Part shown: positions 25,533 to 34,456 of the stretch, in pieces
Layout: each line of letters opens with the position of its first letter
Numbering within the stretch: the stretch's first letter is position 1
Origin: DASQUK01 sp963717085
GTDB taxonomy: Bacteria > Actinomycetota > Acidimicrobiia > Acidimicrobiales > VFJN01
NCBI GenBank assembly: GCA_963717085.1
Contig: CAVQVM010000019.1
Span: forward strand, 434,001 to 498,000
Reading direction: 5' to 3'
Length of the DNA stretch: 64,000 nt
Translations under genes and position numbers: made by a program
The notes under the pieces: model-generated
Seen by the model: only the letters and a program-made list of their open reading frames with translations
Told to the model about the DNA's origin: nothing
Databases searched by the model: none

Positions 25533-27413
25533 CTACGCCTCTCCGGCCAGAACCGCACGCACCGTGGCGGCGATGCCCGTGGCATCGAGTCCCACGGAGG
25601 CGAGGATGTCGTCGGGCTTGCCGTGCGGGATGAACCTGACCGGCACGCCCAGCACGGTCACCCGGGGACCGTCGCCGTCCTCCCGGCCGGCAGCCAGCCC
25701 TGCCAAGCGGTCGGCGATGGCGGACCCCGCGCCGCCGTCCCGGTAGCCGTCCTCGACGGTGACCACGTGGGGGTAGGTCGCGGCCTCGGCGAGCATCTCC
25801 TCGTCGAGCGGCTTGATCAGCCGCACGTCCCACACCGCGGTCTCGACTCCATGGGACGAGGCCAACGCCTCCGCCGCGGCCCGGGCCGGCGCCAGCATCT
25901 TGCCCACCGCGAGGATGCAGGCGTCCCGGCCGGTGCGGACCTTGCGAGCGGACAGGCCGGAGCCGACCTCCTCGCCGCCGTCACCGGTCGCCGTGGCGTC
26001 GTCGGGTGGCATCGTCTTCGGGAAGCGGATGGCTGCGGGCCCGTCGGTGCACAGCTCGAGGGCGTCGTGCAGCATCACGCCCACCTCCCGGTACGAGGAG
26101 GGGGCGAAGATCGTCATCCCCGGCACCTTGGACAGCAGGACCAGGTCGAGCACGCCGTGGTGGCTGGGACCGTCGTCGCCGGTGATGCCGGCCCGGTCCA
26201 GGCAGAACACCACGGGCTGGCGGTGCATCGCCACGTCCAGGTTGACCTGGTCGAACGCCCGATTGAGGAACGTCGAGTAGATGGCGACCACCGGGCGCAG
26301 GCCACCCATCGCCATGCCAGACGCCGCGGTCACGGCGTGCTGCTCGGCGATACCCACGTCGAAGAACCGGTCGGGGAACCGCTCCTTGTAGGGCAGCAGC
26401 CCGGTGGAGTCGGGCATGGCCGCGGTGAGCGCCACCACCTCGGGCCGGTGCTCGGCCTCCTTGATGAGCGCCTCGGTGAACGCTGCCGTGTAGCTGCCGG
26501 GCTTGACCCCGCCCACGTCGTGCAGCCGCTTGATCGGGTCGTTCTCGGCCGGCGCGTAGCCGCGGCCCTTCTGGGTGAGCACGTGGACCACGATCGGCCC
26601 GTCGAACTCGCGGGCGTTGCGTAGGGCACGCTCAAGGCCGACGATGTCGTGGCCGTCGAACGGGCCCGTGTAGCGCACGCCCAGCATCTCGAAGAACGCC
26701 GGCGGCTCGAACATCTCGCGCACCGCCGCCAGGGCGCCCTCTACGCCCCGCTCGAGCTTGTCTCCCAATAGCGGCACGTCGTGCAGCAGCTTGTCGAGGC
26801 GAGCGCGGTTGCGCACGTAGGCAGGATTGAGGCGGATGCGGCCCAGGCTCTCGCTCAGGCGAGAGACGGTGGGGGCGTAGGAGCGGCCGTTGTCGTTGAG
26901 GATGATGACGGCGCGGCTGTCGGAGTGACCCAGGTTGTTGAGACCCTCGAACGCCATGCCGCCCGTCATCGAGCCGTCGCCGATGACGGCGACGACGTTG
27001 CGCTCGGTGATCCCGCGCAGCTTGTTCGCCTCGGCGAGGCCGTGGGCGTAGCAGAGGATCGTGGAGGCATGGCTGTTCTCGATCCAGTCGTGCTCGGACT
27101 CGGCGCGCGACGGATAGCCGGACAGGCCCCCGGCGCGGCGCAGCGTGGCAAAGTCGTCGCGGCGGCCCGTGAGGATCTTGTGGACGTACGCCTGGTGGCC
27201 TGTGTCCCACAGCAGGATGTCGCGCGGCGACTCGAACACGCGGTGGACGGCCAGCGTGAGCTCGACGACACCGAGGTTCGATCCGAGATGCCCCGAACCC
27301 GCGGCTGATACCGCGTCGATGATGTGCTGACGGATCTCGCCCGCCAGCGCGTCGAGCTGTTCGTACGACAGCTGGCCCAGATCCGTTGGGTCGTTGATCG
27401 AGTCGAGCAGCAT
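25533..27413 (-). CDS. dxs: 1-deoxy-D-xylulose-5-phosphate synthase
   Basis: 626 residues from an ATG at 27413, the normal length. The thiamine-diphosphate motifs are clear: SAAGSGHLGSNLGVVELTLA, VIGDGSMTGGMAFEGLNN with the later NDNG, and in the pyrimidine domain DVGIAEQHAVTAASGMA with the catalytic Glu. The enzyme condenses pyruvate and glyceraldehyde 3-phosphate, the first step of the MEP isoprenoid pathway, in the cytoplasm. It is transcribed alone, divergent from the DUF2332 gene across 163 bases. Isoprenoid output feeds undecaprenyl phosphate, recycled by the UppP encoded at 45.1 kb. Confidence 0.97.
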   Translation of the reverse strand: MLLDSINDPTDLGQLSYEQLDALAGEIRQHIIDAVSAAGSGHLGSNLGVVELTLAVHRVFESPRDILLWDTGHQAYVHKILTGRRDDFATLRRAGGLSGYPSRAESEHDWIENSHASTILCYAHGLAEANKLRGITERNVVAVIGDGSMTGGMAFEGLNNLGHSDSRAVIILNDNGRSYAPTVSRLSESLGRIRLNPAYVRNRARLDKLLHDVPLLGDKLERGVEGALAAVREMFEPPAFFEMLGVRYTGPFDGHDIVGLERALRNAREFDGPIVVHVLTQKGRGYAPAENDPIKRLHDVGGVKPGSYTAAFTEALIKEAEHRPEVVALTAAMPDSTGLLPYKERFPDRFFDVGIAEQHAVTAASGMAMGGLRPVVAIYSTFLNRAFDQVNLDVAMHRQPVVFCLDRAGITGDDGPSHHGVLDLVLLSKVPGMTIFAPSSYREVGVMLHDALELCTDGPAAIRFPKTMPPDDATATGDGGEEVGSGLSARKVRTGRDACILAVGKMLAPARAAAEALASSHGVETAVWDVRLIKPLDEEMLAEAATYPHVVTVEDGYRDGGAGSAIADRLAGLAAGREDGDGPRVTVLGVPVRFIPHGKPDDILASVGLDATGIAATVRAVLAGEA

Positions 27414-27576
27414 CGATGCGGCTCCGTTGCGGCGTGGACTGTGGGCCCGTCCGAGCCCCGAGCAGCGCCCAACGCTACTCCCCGCGCCCTGATGCGACCA
27501 TGCAGGCTCCGGCCGCCTCCGGCCGCCAGCCGTTTGCGCGCCGCTCGTGTCGTGCCGATGGTGATAGGAGAGGTGG

Positions 27577-28650
27577 ATGCCCGCACGGCCGCGCGTCGTT
27601 CCCCTCGTCGAAGCGCTCGTGTTCCAGCGCAACGCGTGCGCCGATCTTGGTTCGGCCCTCTACGCCGAAGTGCTCGATGCGGTCATCGCCGACGTCGGCG
27701 CCGACGGTCCCTGCGCGGCGGTCCTGCGTCCGCACGAGCGTGACCCCTTCGGTTCCGCGCTGCCCCTGCGGTTCCTGGGTTCGGTTCATCGCCTCGTGCT
27801 CGAGGGCCGCGCTCCGCGGTTGGCGGCCCACTATCCGTCGGCTGGCGGATCACCGAGACCGAGCTTGGCCGACGACTTCGTCGCCACCGTGGCGCAGCTG
27901 CGACCGGAGGTCGAGGCGCGCGTGGGCGACGGCGTGCAGACCAACGAGGTCGGGCGTTCCGCCGCGCTGGTGGGAGGCTTCGTCGAGGTGGCCCGGCGCA
28001 GCGGGCTGCCCCTGCGGCTCCTGGAGCTGGGCGCGAGCGCCGGGCTCAACCTCCGCTGGGACCGTTTCTGGTACGACACCGGCGCGTCGACGATCGGCGA
28101 CCCGGCCAGCGCCGTGCGGTTCGTCGGCGTCTGGGACGATCCGCCGCCCGTCCTGGACGACGTGGCGGTCCACGTCGCCGCCCGGGAAGGGTGCGACCGC
28201 TCGCCCATCGATCCCACTGACGAGGACGGCAGGCTCAGCCTGCGCGCCTACCTGTGGCCGGACATGGTCGAGCGCCGTGCCCGGCTCGACGCCGCGCTCA
28301 CCATCGCCGCGCGCGTCCCTGCGAGCGTCCACGCGGCCGACCTGGGGGAGTGGCTCGAGGCGCGGCTGGCGGTCCCGGCGCCCGGGCGCGCCACCGCCGT
28401 GTACCACTCCATCGTGTGGCAATACGTCGACGCCGAGTCGCGGGAGCGCATGCGTGCGGCGCTCCGGGCGGCGGGCGACGACACCGGCGACGACGCGCCG
28501 CTTGCCTGGCTGCGGTTGGAGCCGGCGGGGCCGGTGGCCGACCTACGGCTGACCTGGTGGCCCGGCGGCACGGAGGAGGTGCTGGCGACCAGCGGCTACC
28601 ACGGCACGCCCGTCCACTGGGGTCGCCGCTCCGGACCCGAACCTGCCTAG
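27577..28650 (+). CDS. DUF2332 family protein
   Basis: 357 residues from an ATG at 27577. The sequence carries the DUF2332 hallmarks: ACADLGSALYAEVLDAV near the start, QTNEVGRSAAL, then PLRLLELGASAGLNLRWDR, which resembles the SAM-binding loop of a Rossmann methyltransferase, and AVYHSIVWQYVD near the end. A methyltransferase-like fold is plausible, but the family has no established activity. Its TAG stop is the CTAG end of palindromic element copy D. Confidence 0.87.
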   Translation: MPARPRVVPLVEALVFQRNACADLGSALYAEVLDAVIADVGADGPCAAVLRPHERDPFGSALPLRFLGSVHRLVLEGRAPRLAAHYPSAGGSPRPSLADDFVATVAQLRPEVEARVGDGVQTNEVGRSAALVGGFVEVARRSGLPLRLLELGASAGLNLRWDRFWYDTGASTIGDPASAVRFVGVWDDPPPVLDDVAVHVAAREGCDRSPIDPTDEDGRLSLRAYLWPDMVERRARLDAALTIAARVPASVHAADLGEWLEARLAVPAPGRATAVYHSIVWQYVDAESRERMRAALRAAGDDTGDDAPLAWLRLEPAGPVADLRLTWWPGGTEEVLATSGYHGTPVHWGRRSGPEPA

Positions 28651-28813
28651 TGGACCCTCGCGGAAGTCGTCGTGGCGTCTAGCCGGCCAGATCCGCCGCT
28701 GGACTGCGTCCTCGTCGTCGCCGCAGCTACGGCTGCGCCTTCCTCCTGCGTCCTTGCCAACGACGAATCTGACGCGGCGATACATCCACGGAGCTTCCGC
28801 GAGCGTCCACTAG
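28647..28813. repeat. Palindromic CTAG-ended element, copy D (best preserved)
   Basis: It is 167 bp long, running from CTAGTGGACCCTCGCGGAAG to CTTCCGCGAGCGTCCACTAG. The arms are imperfect complements over nearly their whole length, meeting at CGCAGCTACGGCTGCG. The left CTAG holds the TAG stop of the DUF2332 gene and the right CTAG the stop of the PAP2 gene on the other strand, so the element exactly fills the gap between two convergent genes. Confidence 0.9.
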
Positions 28814-29799
28814 GCCGGATGACCGGCCGCGGGATCGGCGGGCCCGGGCACGGTCACCGCCCGCGGAATCCCTTGGCGTGACTCCCACCACGTGGTGGCG
28901 GCGCGGGCGATCAGGTAGCCGGCGCCGAGGCAGATGAGCCCGCCCACGCCATCGATCCAGTAGTGGTTCGCGGTCACCATGATGTCGAAGAGGGTGAAGA
29001 ACGGATACGCGATCACGAGGGCGCGGAGCCAGCGGCGGCGCACCAACGGCGCCAGCACCAGGGCGCACCAGGTCGACCAGCCGATGTGCATGCTCGGCAT
29101 GGCGGCGTACTGGTTCGAGACCGCGGCCATCTCCTCGCTGCCGAACGACGCCCAGCCGCCATAGGTGGCGACGGTGTCGACGAACCCGTAGCGATCGCAC
29201 GGACGTTCGCCCTCCTCGTCGGGCAGGCTCTGGCCGGCGGCGTAGATCTGGCAGCCGCCGTAGGTCCCGGGATCGTCCAGCAGGCGCGGTGGCATGAGCG
29301 AGAACGACGCGAAGCCCACCAGGGCGAGCAGCGTGGTGAAGGCGAGGGTGTTGCGCCACAGGCGGTAGCGCTGCGGTGCCTTGCGGAACATCCACACCAG
29401 GGCGACGGCGACCACGACGAAGTGGAACAGCCCGTAGTAGATGTTCCAGAAGCGGATGAGCCCGTGCAGCGGCAGGTCGAGATACCAGCGCTGGAGGCTG
29501 TCCTCGAAGTAGAGGCCGATGTTCGTCTGCAGCTGGATGATCGCCTTGGCGTGGTTGAACGCCGGCTCCGGATCGACGTTGCCGCCGCCCGAGCCGAACT
29601 GGTTGCGCACGCCCGAGTAGGCCGCGTACACGAGGACGACGTAGAGCAGCTCGTGCCACCAACGCAGGCCCCAGTCGCGGCGAGGGTTGCCTTCCTCGAC
29701 CGGTGGCTCGTCGAGCGCCCTCGTTGTTCGCCCCTCGTGCTGCGCAGCGGGCCGCTCGGGCCCCACTCGCTCAGTGGCCTTGACGGGACGCTCGCTCAT
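28810..29799 (-). CDS. PAP2-superfamily membrane phosphatase/phosphotransferase (Aur1-like)
   Basis: 329 residues from an ATG at 29799 that overlaps the stop of the upstream flippase-like gene (ATGA). A charged cytoplasmic N-terminus of about 50 residues is followed by about six membrane helices. PAP2/Aur1 catalytic segments are AAMPSMHIGWST (His nucleophile region) and ANHYWIDGVGG (His and Asp). Aur1-type members transfer phosphoinositol or cleave lipid phosphates at the membrane. Translational coupling with an LPG-synthase-type integral membrane protein suggests a two-protein lipid or glycolipid step. Confidence 0.87.
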   Translation of the reverse strand: MSERPVKATERVGPERPAAQHEGRTTRALDEPPVEEGNPRRDWGLRWWHELLYVVLVYAAYSGVRNQFGSGGGNVDPEPAFNHAKAIIQLQTNIGLYFEDSLQRWYLDLPLHGLIRFWNIYYGLFHFVVVAVALVWMFRKAPQRYRLWRNTLAFTTLLALVGFASFSLMPPRLLDDPGTYGGCQIYAAGQSLPDEEGERPCDRYGFVDTVATYGGWASFGSEEMAAVSNQYAAMPSMHIGWSTWCALVLAPLVRRRWLRALVIAYPFFTLFDIMVTANHYWIDGVGGLICLGAGYLIARAATTWWESRQGIPRAVTVPGPADPAAGHPA

Positions 29800-30791
29800 G
29801 CCGCCATGGTCGAGCTGGCGGCGCTCTCGTCGGGTGCCGACCGGGCGCGGCTCCCGGCGGCGAAGGCGGGCGCGCCCAGCAGGCTGACGGCCACGTTGAG
29901 CAGGTAGAGGAGCAGCCCGAGGGCGATCGCATCCTCACGAGGCACGCCGAGCGGATGGAGGAACAGCACGAACGCCCCCTCGCGTACCCCCAGGCCCGAC
30001 ATGCTGATCGGTAGGACCTGGGCGATGAGCACCGCTGGCAAGAACGCCAGCAGCGCGGTCAGGCCGGCGGGCCGGACGCCGAGCGCGTTGGCGGCGGCGA
30101 CGGCCGCGAGCACCAACACGAGCTGGTAGGCGAACCCGGCGAGGAGGACGTTGACGGCGGCGCCGGGGTCGGAGCGCAGCCGGTGGACGCCCAGGTGGAC
30201 GGCGCCGGCGAAGCGGCGCCAGCCAGCGCGGGCGGCGAATCGACCTCCGACGCGCCGGCTGCCGACGGCGGCGAGCACGCCGACGAGCAGCACCAGGGTG
30301 GCGAGCGCCAGCAGGAGCGCCACCTGCGTGGCCGAGCCGAGGTGGCGGAGGCCGGGATTGACCGCGAACCCCGCCAACGTGATCAGCGGCAGCACGAGCC
30401 AGCCGGTGAGGCGCTCGAGCACCACCGAGGCGAACGTCCCCGGCGACTCGCCGGTGTCCCGGGACAGCCGGCTCACCCGGAGCACGTCGCCACCGATGGT
30501 CGTGGGCAGGACGTTGGATACGAACTGGCCGGCCAGGTAGTACGAGACGAGGCGGGGGAGCCGGGCGGGGATCTCCATTGCCTCGAGCACCTTCTGCCAC
30601 CGCAGCGCCGAGAGCAGGATGCCGGCGAGGGTGAGCACGGCAGCGACGCCCAGCCAGGCGGCGGTGCCGGCCGACCACTTGGGGACCAGCTCGTCCACGT
30701 CGAACGACGGCACCTGCGCGACGAGGACGACGAGCATGGCGGCGCTCACGGCGATGCGCACGCCCAGCGTGACCGCCTGCTTCCTCGTCAC
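29796..30791 (-). CDS. Lysylphosphatidylglycerol-synthase-type integral membrane protein (flippase-like)
   Basis: 331 residues from a GTG at 30791 with GGAGGAA four bases before it. The protein is almost wholly hydrophobic, with about eight predicted helices, and has the family segments QFVSNVLPTTIGGDVLRVSRL, SVVLERLTGW and ISMSGLGVREGAFV. The UPF0104/LPG-synthase transmembrane family includes flippase domains of MprF and many stand-alone proteins beside glycosyltransferases. No aminoacyl-transfer domain is present. Its stop overlaps the start of the PAP2 gene, so both are made together. Confidence 0.88.
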   Translation of the reverse strand: MTRKQAVTLGVRIAVSAAMLVVLVAQVPSFDVDELVPKWSAGTAAWLGVAAVLTLAGILLSALRWQKVLEAMEIPARLPRLVSYYLAGQFVSNVLPTTIGGDVLRVSRLSRDTGESPGTFASVVLERLTGWLVLPLITLAGFAVNPGLRHLGSATQVALLLALATLVLLVGVLAAVGSRRVGGRFAARAGWRRFAGAVHLGVHRLRSDPGAAVNVLLAGFAYQLVLVLAAVAAANALGVRPAGLTALLAFLPAVLIAQVLPISMSGLGVREGAFVLFLHPLGVPREDAIALGLLLYLLNVAVSLLGAPAFAAGSRARSAPDESAASSTMAA

Positions 30792-31078
30792 CGTTCCTCC
30801 GCTGAGTCTCCGTGGGCACCGGGCCACTCGCTGCCGTTCGGGCCGGTTGTGCCGTTGCGCTCCCCGCCATGCGCGCTGCCTGCGAAAAGTTAGTCGCGCT
30901 GGCGGCGGGCATTGCGGTCGGGGATTAGGGCATTTTACGGCGCTTGTCTGTCACAACCCCCGTATAGGGTGCTCCTTGCCGGATCGCTCGGTGGGGCGCC
31001 GGCAGGCTTGACCCACGACGACCGGCAGCCACGGTCACATCTCCCCGCCTCCTCGTCTGGACTGCAAGAGGAGCCGGG

Positions 31079-31933
31079 ATGCGACCTACACACCACCGAT
31101 GCCTGGTGCCGTTGATGGGCGCGCTCGCCACCGTCGTGATGGTCATCGCTGCAAGCGCCTGTGCCGGCAGCTCGGCCGACGGCGGCAGCCCGGGCGGGTC
31201 CGCGGCGCCCGCATCGCTTCGGGTCGATCACCCCGCCCTGATCCAGGCTCTCGAGGCCACCCGCGCCGTCGAGAGCGGGCGGGTGGAGGTGACGACCGCA
31301 ATCACCGGCCTCGACGACGAGAAGCGCGACCCGCCGCCGGGAGGCCGGCTGACCGTCGCCGAGTACCGGGTGGCCTTCGATCGGCGGGTGGCGCGGGTCG
31401 AGGTCGAGGCCGACCTGTCCGCGGCGGAGCTCGCCGCATCCGACGGCGATCTCCGGGCGAGCGAGGTGCCGCCCGGCGGCGAGGCTCGCCGGGCGGCACG
31501 CATGATCGCCGCCGACGGCATGGTCTACGCCCAGGGTGGGCCGATGGCCGCTGCCGTCGGGCGCACCCCCGGCGACTGGGTCGGGATCGAGCGGAGGGCC
31601 TTCGAACATCGCCGGCCGAGCGGCGACGCCGCCGCCCTCCTCCTCGACCCACTCGGCCCCTTCGGGGTGATCGCCGACACGACCGGCGAGGCACGCATGG
31701 TCGGCCACGACGTGATACGGGGCAGCCCGGTCACCCACGTGGCCACCAGCGGCGATGCCGGCGGGAGTGCGGCTCAGGTCGACGCGTGGATCGACGCCGA
31801 CGGGGTGATCCGCCGCGTGGAGATCCGGCTTTCCGGCGCCACGCGGGCGGGCGTGGGCCGGATCGTCACCACGGTCGAGCTGTTCGACATCGGTCGTGCG
31901 GTGGCCATCACGCCACCCCGCAGGGAGCGATAG
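31079..31933 (+). CDS. Putative lipoprotein, LppX/LolA-like
   Basis: 284 residues from an ATG at 31079, preceded by GAGGAG. The signal peptide ends in a lipobox (AASAC) near residue 28, then a Gly/Ser-rich tether. The body contains alternating strands (GRVEVTTAI, EYRVAFDRRVARVEVEAD, VDAWIDADGVIRRVEIRL) like the half-barrel of LppX/LprG or LolA proteins, which carry lipids across the envelope. The similarity is by pattern only. It is followed after 37 bases by a thiamine-diphosphate enzyme on the same strand. Confidence 0.72.
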   Translation: MRPTHHRCLVPLMGALATVVMVIAASACAGSSADGGSPGGSAAPASLRVDHPALIQALEATRAVESGRVEVTTAITGLDDEKRDPPPGGRLTVAEYRVAFDRRVARVEVEADLSAAELAASDGDLRASEVPPGGEARRAARMIAADGMVYAQGGPMAAAVGRTPGDWVGIERRAFEHRRPSGDAAALLLDPLGPFGVIADTTGEARMVGHDVIRGSPVTHVATSGDAGGSAAQVDAWIDADGVIRRVEIRLSGATRAGVGRIVTTVELFDIGRAVAITPPRRER

Positions 31934-31970
31934 CGATGGGTGTCCCCGTGGGGGCAGACTCCGGTGTCAC

Positions 31971-33608
31971 ATGGCACACGATTCCGGAACCACGGTCCGC
32001 GACCACGGGGGCGAGCTGGCGCTGGCCGCCCTCCGCCCCTTCGGTGTCGACACGCTGTTCACACTGTCGGGTGGGCACGTCTTCCCGCTGTACGACGCCG
32101 CGGTCAAGCGCGATCCGCCGACCCGGATCGTCGACGTGCGGCACGAGCAGACCGCCGCGTTCGCCGCCGAGGGCCACGCCCGGCTCACCCGCCGGCCCGG
32201 GCTGGCCGTGCTCACTGCCGGTCCCGGCGTCACCAACGGCATGTCGGCCATCACGCAGGCGCACTTCAACGGCTCGGCGGTCGTGGTTCTGGGCGGCCGG
32301 GCCCCACAGGCCCGTTGGGGCTCGGGCTCGCTGCAGGAGCTCGATCATGTGCCCCTGCTGGCGCCGGTCACCAAGCTTGCGCGCACGGTCGCCGCCGTCG
32401 AGGACATCCCGGCGGTGGTCCACGAGGCGGCCGCCATGGCGCTGACGCCGCACCGGGGACCCGTGTTCGTCGACCTGCCGATCGACGTGGTGTTCGCCGA
32501 GGGCGAAGCGGCGATCCCCCCGGCGGTTGTGCCCTCGGCGGCCGAGCCCGACCCCGACCAGGTCGCCGCCGCGGCCCGGCTCATCGCCGGGGCCGAGCGC
32601 CCGATGTTCGTCGCCGGCACCGACGTGTGGTGGGCGGGGGCTGACGCCGAGCTCGTGGCGGCGGTCGAGCACCTGCGGGTGCCGACCTTCCTCAACGGGC
32701 AGGGCCGCGGCTGCCTTCCGGCCGACCATCCGCTGGCCGCCAGCCGAACCCGAGGCCTACTGAAGACGGAGGCCGACGTCGTCGTGGTCGCGGGCACCGC
32801 GCTCGACTTCCGCCTGTCGTTCGGCCGCTTCGGCAACGCGACCGTGGTGCACCTGGTCGACAGCGACGAGGGCCGGGCCGGCCACGTCGACGCGGTCACC
32901 GTCGCCGGGGATCTGCGCACGACGCTCGCCGGCCTCGCCGGCTACGAGGGCCCCCGCACCGACCACGAGTCGTGGGTCACCCGCGTCCGCGACCTCGAGG
33001 CGGCCACGACGGCGAGCGAGGTTCCGCTGCTGGCGGCGGCGGCAACACCGATCCTGCCGACGCGCATCTACGGTGAGCTGCGAAAGCGGCTCGACCGCGA
33101 CGCGGTGGTGGTGTGCGACGGGGGCGACTTCGTGTCCTACGCGGGTAAGTACGTCGACGTCTTCGAGCCCGGGTGCTGGCTGGACAGCGGGCCCTACGGC
33201 TGCCTCGGCACCGGCATGGGCTACGCCATGGCAGCCCGGCTGGCGCACCCCGACCGCCAGGTGGTGGCGCTGCTCGGCGATGGGGCGGCGGGGTTCTCGC
33301 TCCTGGATGCCGACACGCTGGTCCGCCACCAGCTCCCGGTCGTGATGGTCGTCGGCAACAACGGCATCTGGGGCCTCGAGAAGCATCCGATGCAGGCGCT
33401 CTACGGCTACGACGTGGCCGCCGACCTCCAGCCGGGCTGCCGCTACGACCAGGTGGTGGCCGCCCTCGGCGGCGCGGGCGAGACCGTCACCGACCCCGAC
33501 GACGTGGGTGCGGCCCTCGATCGCGGCCTCGCGTCCGGCGTCCCGTACCTGGTCAACGTGCTAACCGATCCCGCCGACGTCTACCCGCGGTCGTCCAACC
33601 TGGGCTGA
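31971..33608 (+). CDS. Acetolactate-synthase-like thiamine-diphosphate enzyme
   Basis: 545 residues from an ATG at 31971. The three-domain ThDP decarboxylase fold is evident: an N-terminal domain with the catalytic Glu in VDVRHEQTAAFAAEGHAR and LTAGPGVTNGMSAI, a central domain, and a C-terminal cofactor motif LGDGAAGFSLLDADTL followed by VVGNNGIWG. No regulatory subunit gene is nearby, so it is unlikely to be the main IlvB. Relatives include acetolactate synthase, oxalyl-CoA decarboxylase and glyoxylate carboligase; which applies cannot be told. Confidence 0.88.
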   Translation: MAHDSGTTVRDHGGELALAALRPFGVDTLFTLSGGHVFPLYDAAVKRDPPTRIVDVRHEQTAAFAAEGHARLTRRPGLAVLTAGPGVTNGMSAITQAHFNGSAVVVLGGRAPQARWGSGSLQELDHVPLLAPVTKLARTVAAVEDIPAVVHEAAAMALTPHRGPVFVDLPIDVVFAEGEAAIPPAVVPSAAEPDPDQVAAAARLIAGAERPMFVAGTDVWWAGADAELVAAVEHLRVPTFLNGQGRGCLPADHPLAASRTRGLLKTEADVVVVAGTALDFRLSFGRFGNATVVHLVDSDEGRAGHVDAVTVAGDLRTTLAGLAGYEGPRTDHESWVTRVRDLEAATTASEVPLLAAAATPILPTRIYGELRKRLDRDAVVVCDGGDFVSYAGKYVDVFEPGCWLDSGPYGCLGTGMGYAMAARLAHPDRQVVALLGDGAAGFSLLDADTLVRHQLPVVMVVGNNGIWGLEKHPMQALYGYDVAADLQPGCRYDQVVAALGGAGETVTDPDDVGAALDRGLASGVPYLVNVLTDPADVYPRSSNLG

Positions 33609-33618
33609 CCCGGGACGG

Positions 33619-34311
33619 TCAGGCGGGGCGCCGGCCGTCGCTCGGTGGCGGCAGCGGCCCGAGCCGGGGCGGTCGATCGGCCGACCACTGGGGCACGGCC
33701 CAGGCCCTGTTGGTCTCGCGGAGCAGGACGGCGGCAACGGCGCCGATGACCACGATGCCGGCCAGGGCCAGCAGCTCGATGCTGCCGTTCCAGACGGGGT
33801 CGTACGACCCGTCCTCGGACGAGGCCGACACGGCCACCACGACCACGACCGGGGCTGTCCACACCCCGAGGGCCAGCCAGCGCAGCCAGCGGATCTGCCG
33901 GGCGGTGCCCGAACGCTCCCACGCCGCCGCCCGCGTCGCCAGCGCCCCGAGGAGGAGCCACATCGTCAGGCCACCGCTGATGAGCCCCGCGGCCAGCGCC
34001 GCCAGGCGCCAGCCCGCGAGGTCGCCGAAAACGAGCGTCTTGGGGTAGCCGAGGACGACGCCGGGGCGCGGCGTGATCCTCTCGCCCGTCTCCGGGTCGA
34101 GCATGACGAACTGGTGCGGCAGCGACACTTCGGGCAGGGTCAGGAGCGCCGTGGCGGCCGCGGCGATGGCGGGAACGGTGAGCGACAGGCGCCACGCGCC
34201 ATACGCGACGAGGACCCAGCCGAGCGCGTCCGGGAGGAAGTCCAGGTGCTCCGTGCGGATGTCGACGGCGACCAACACCAGCCCCACCGCCACGACCGTG
34301 AGCGGACGCAT
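33619..34311 (-). CDS. Multi-pass membrane protein, unknown
   Basis: 230 residues from an ATG at 34311; the frame stays open upstream, but the hydrophobic start MRPLTVVAVGLVLVAVDIRT fits a first membrane helix. About five helices are expected (others near LAALAAGLISGGLTMWLLLG, WLALGVWTAPVVVVVAVSAS and ELLALAGIVVIGAVAAVLL). The C-terminus is proline-rich and cytoplasmic. I recognise no named domain. It converges on the thiamine-diphosphate enzyme gene with a 10-base gap. Confidence 0.7.
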   Translation of the reverse strand: MRPLTVVAVGLVLVAVDIRTEHLDFLPDALGWVLVAYGAWRLSLTVPAIAAAATALLTLPEVSLPHQFVMLDPETGERITPRPGVVLGYPKTLVFGDLAGWRLAALAAGLISGGLTMWLLLGALATRAAAWERSGTARQIRWLRWLALGVWTAPVVVVVAVSASSEDGSYDPVWNGSIELLALAGIVVIGAVAAVLLRETNRAWAVPQWSADRPPRLGPLPPPSDGRRPA

Positions 34312-34456
34312 CGGTCGGATCGTAACCGGGCGTGCACGACCGACCCCATGGCCACGGGGTCCAGTGGGATCGTCGGAGGCCGTGCCCGGGCGGGCCACGC
34401 TGGTTCTCCGCGGCGGTTGCCCGTCGTTGCGGTGGTTGGCGTGAGACGGCGCCGTG

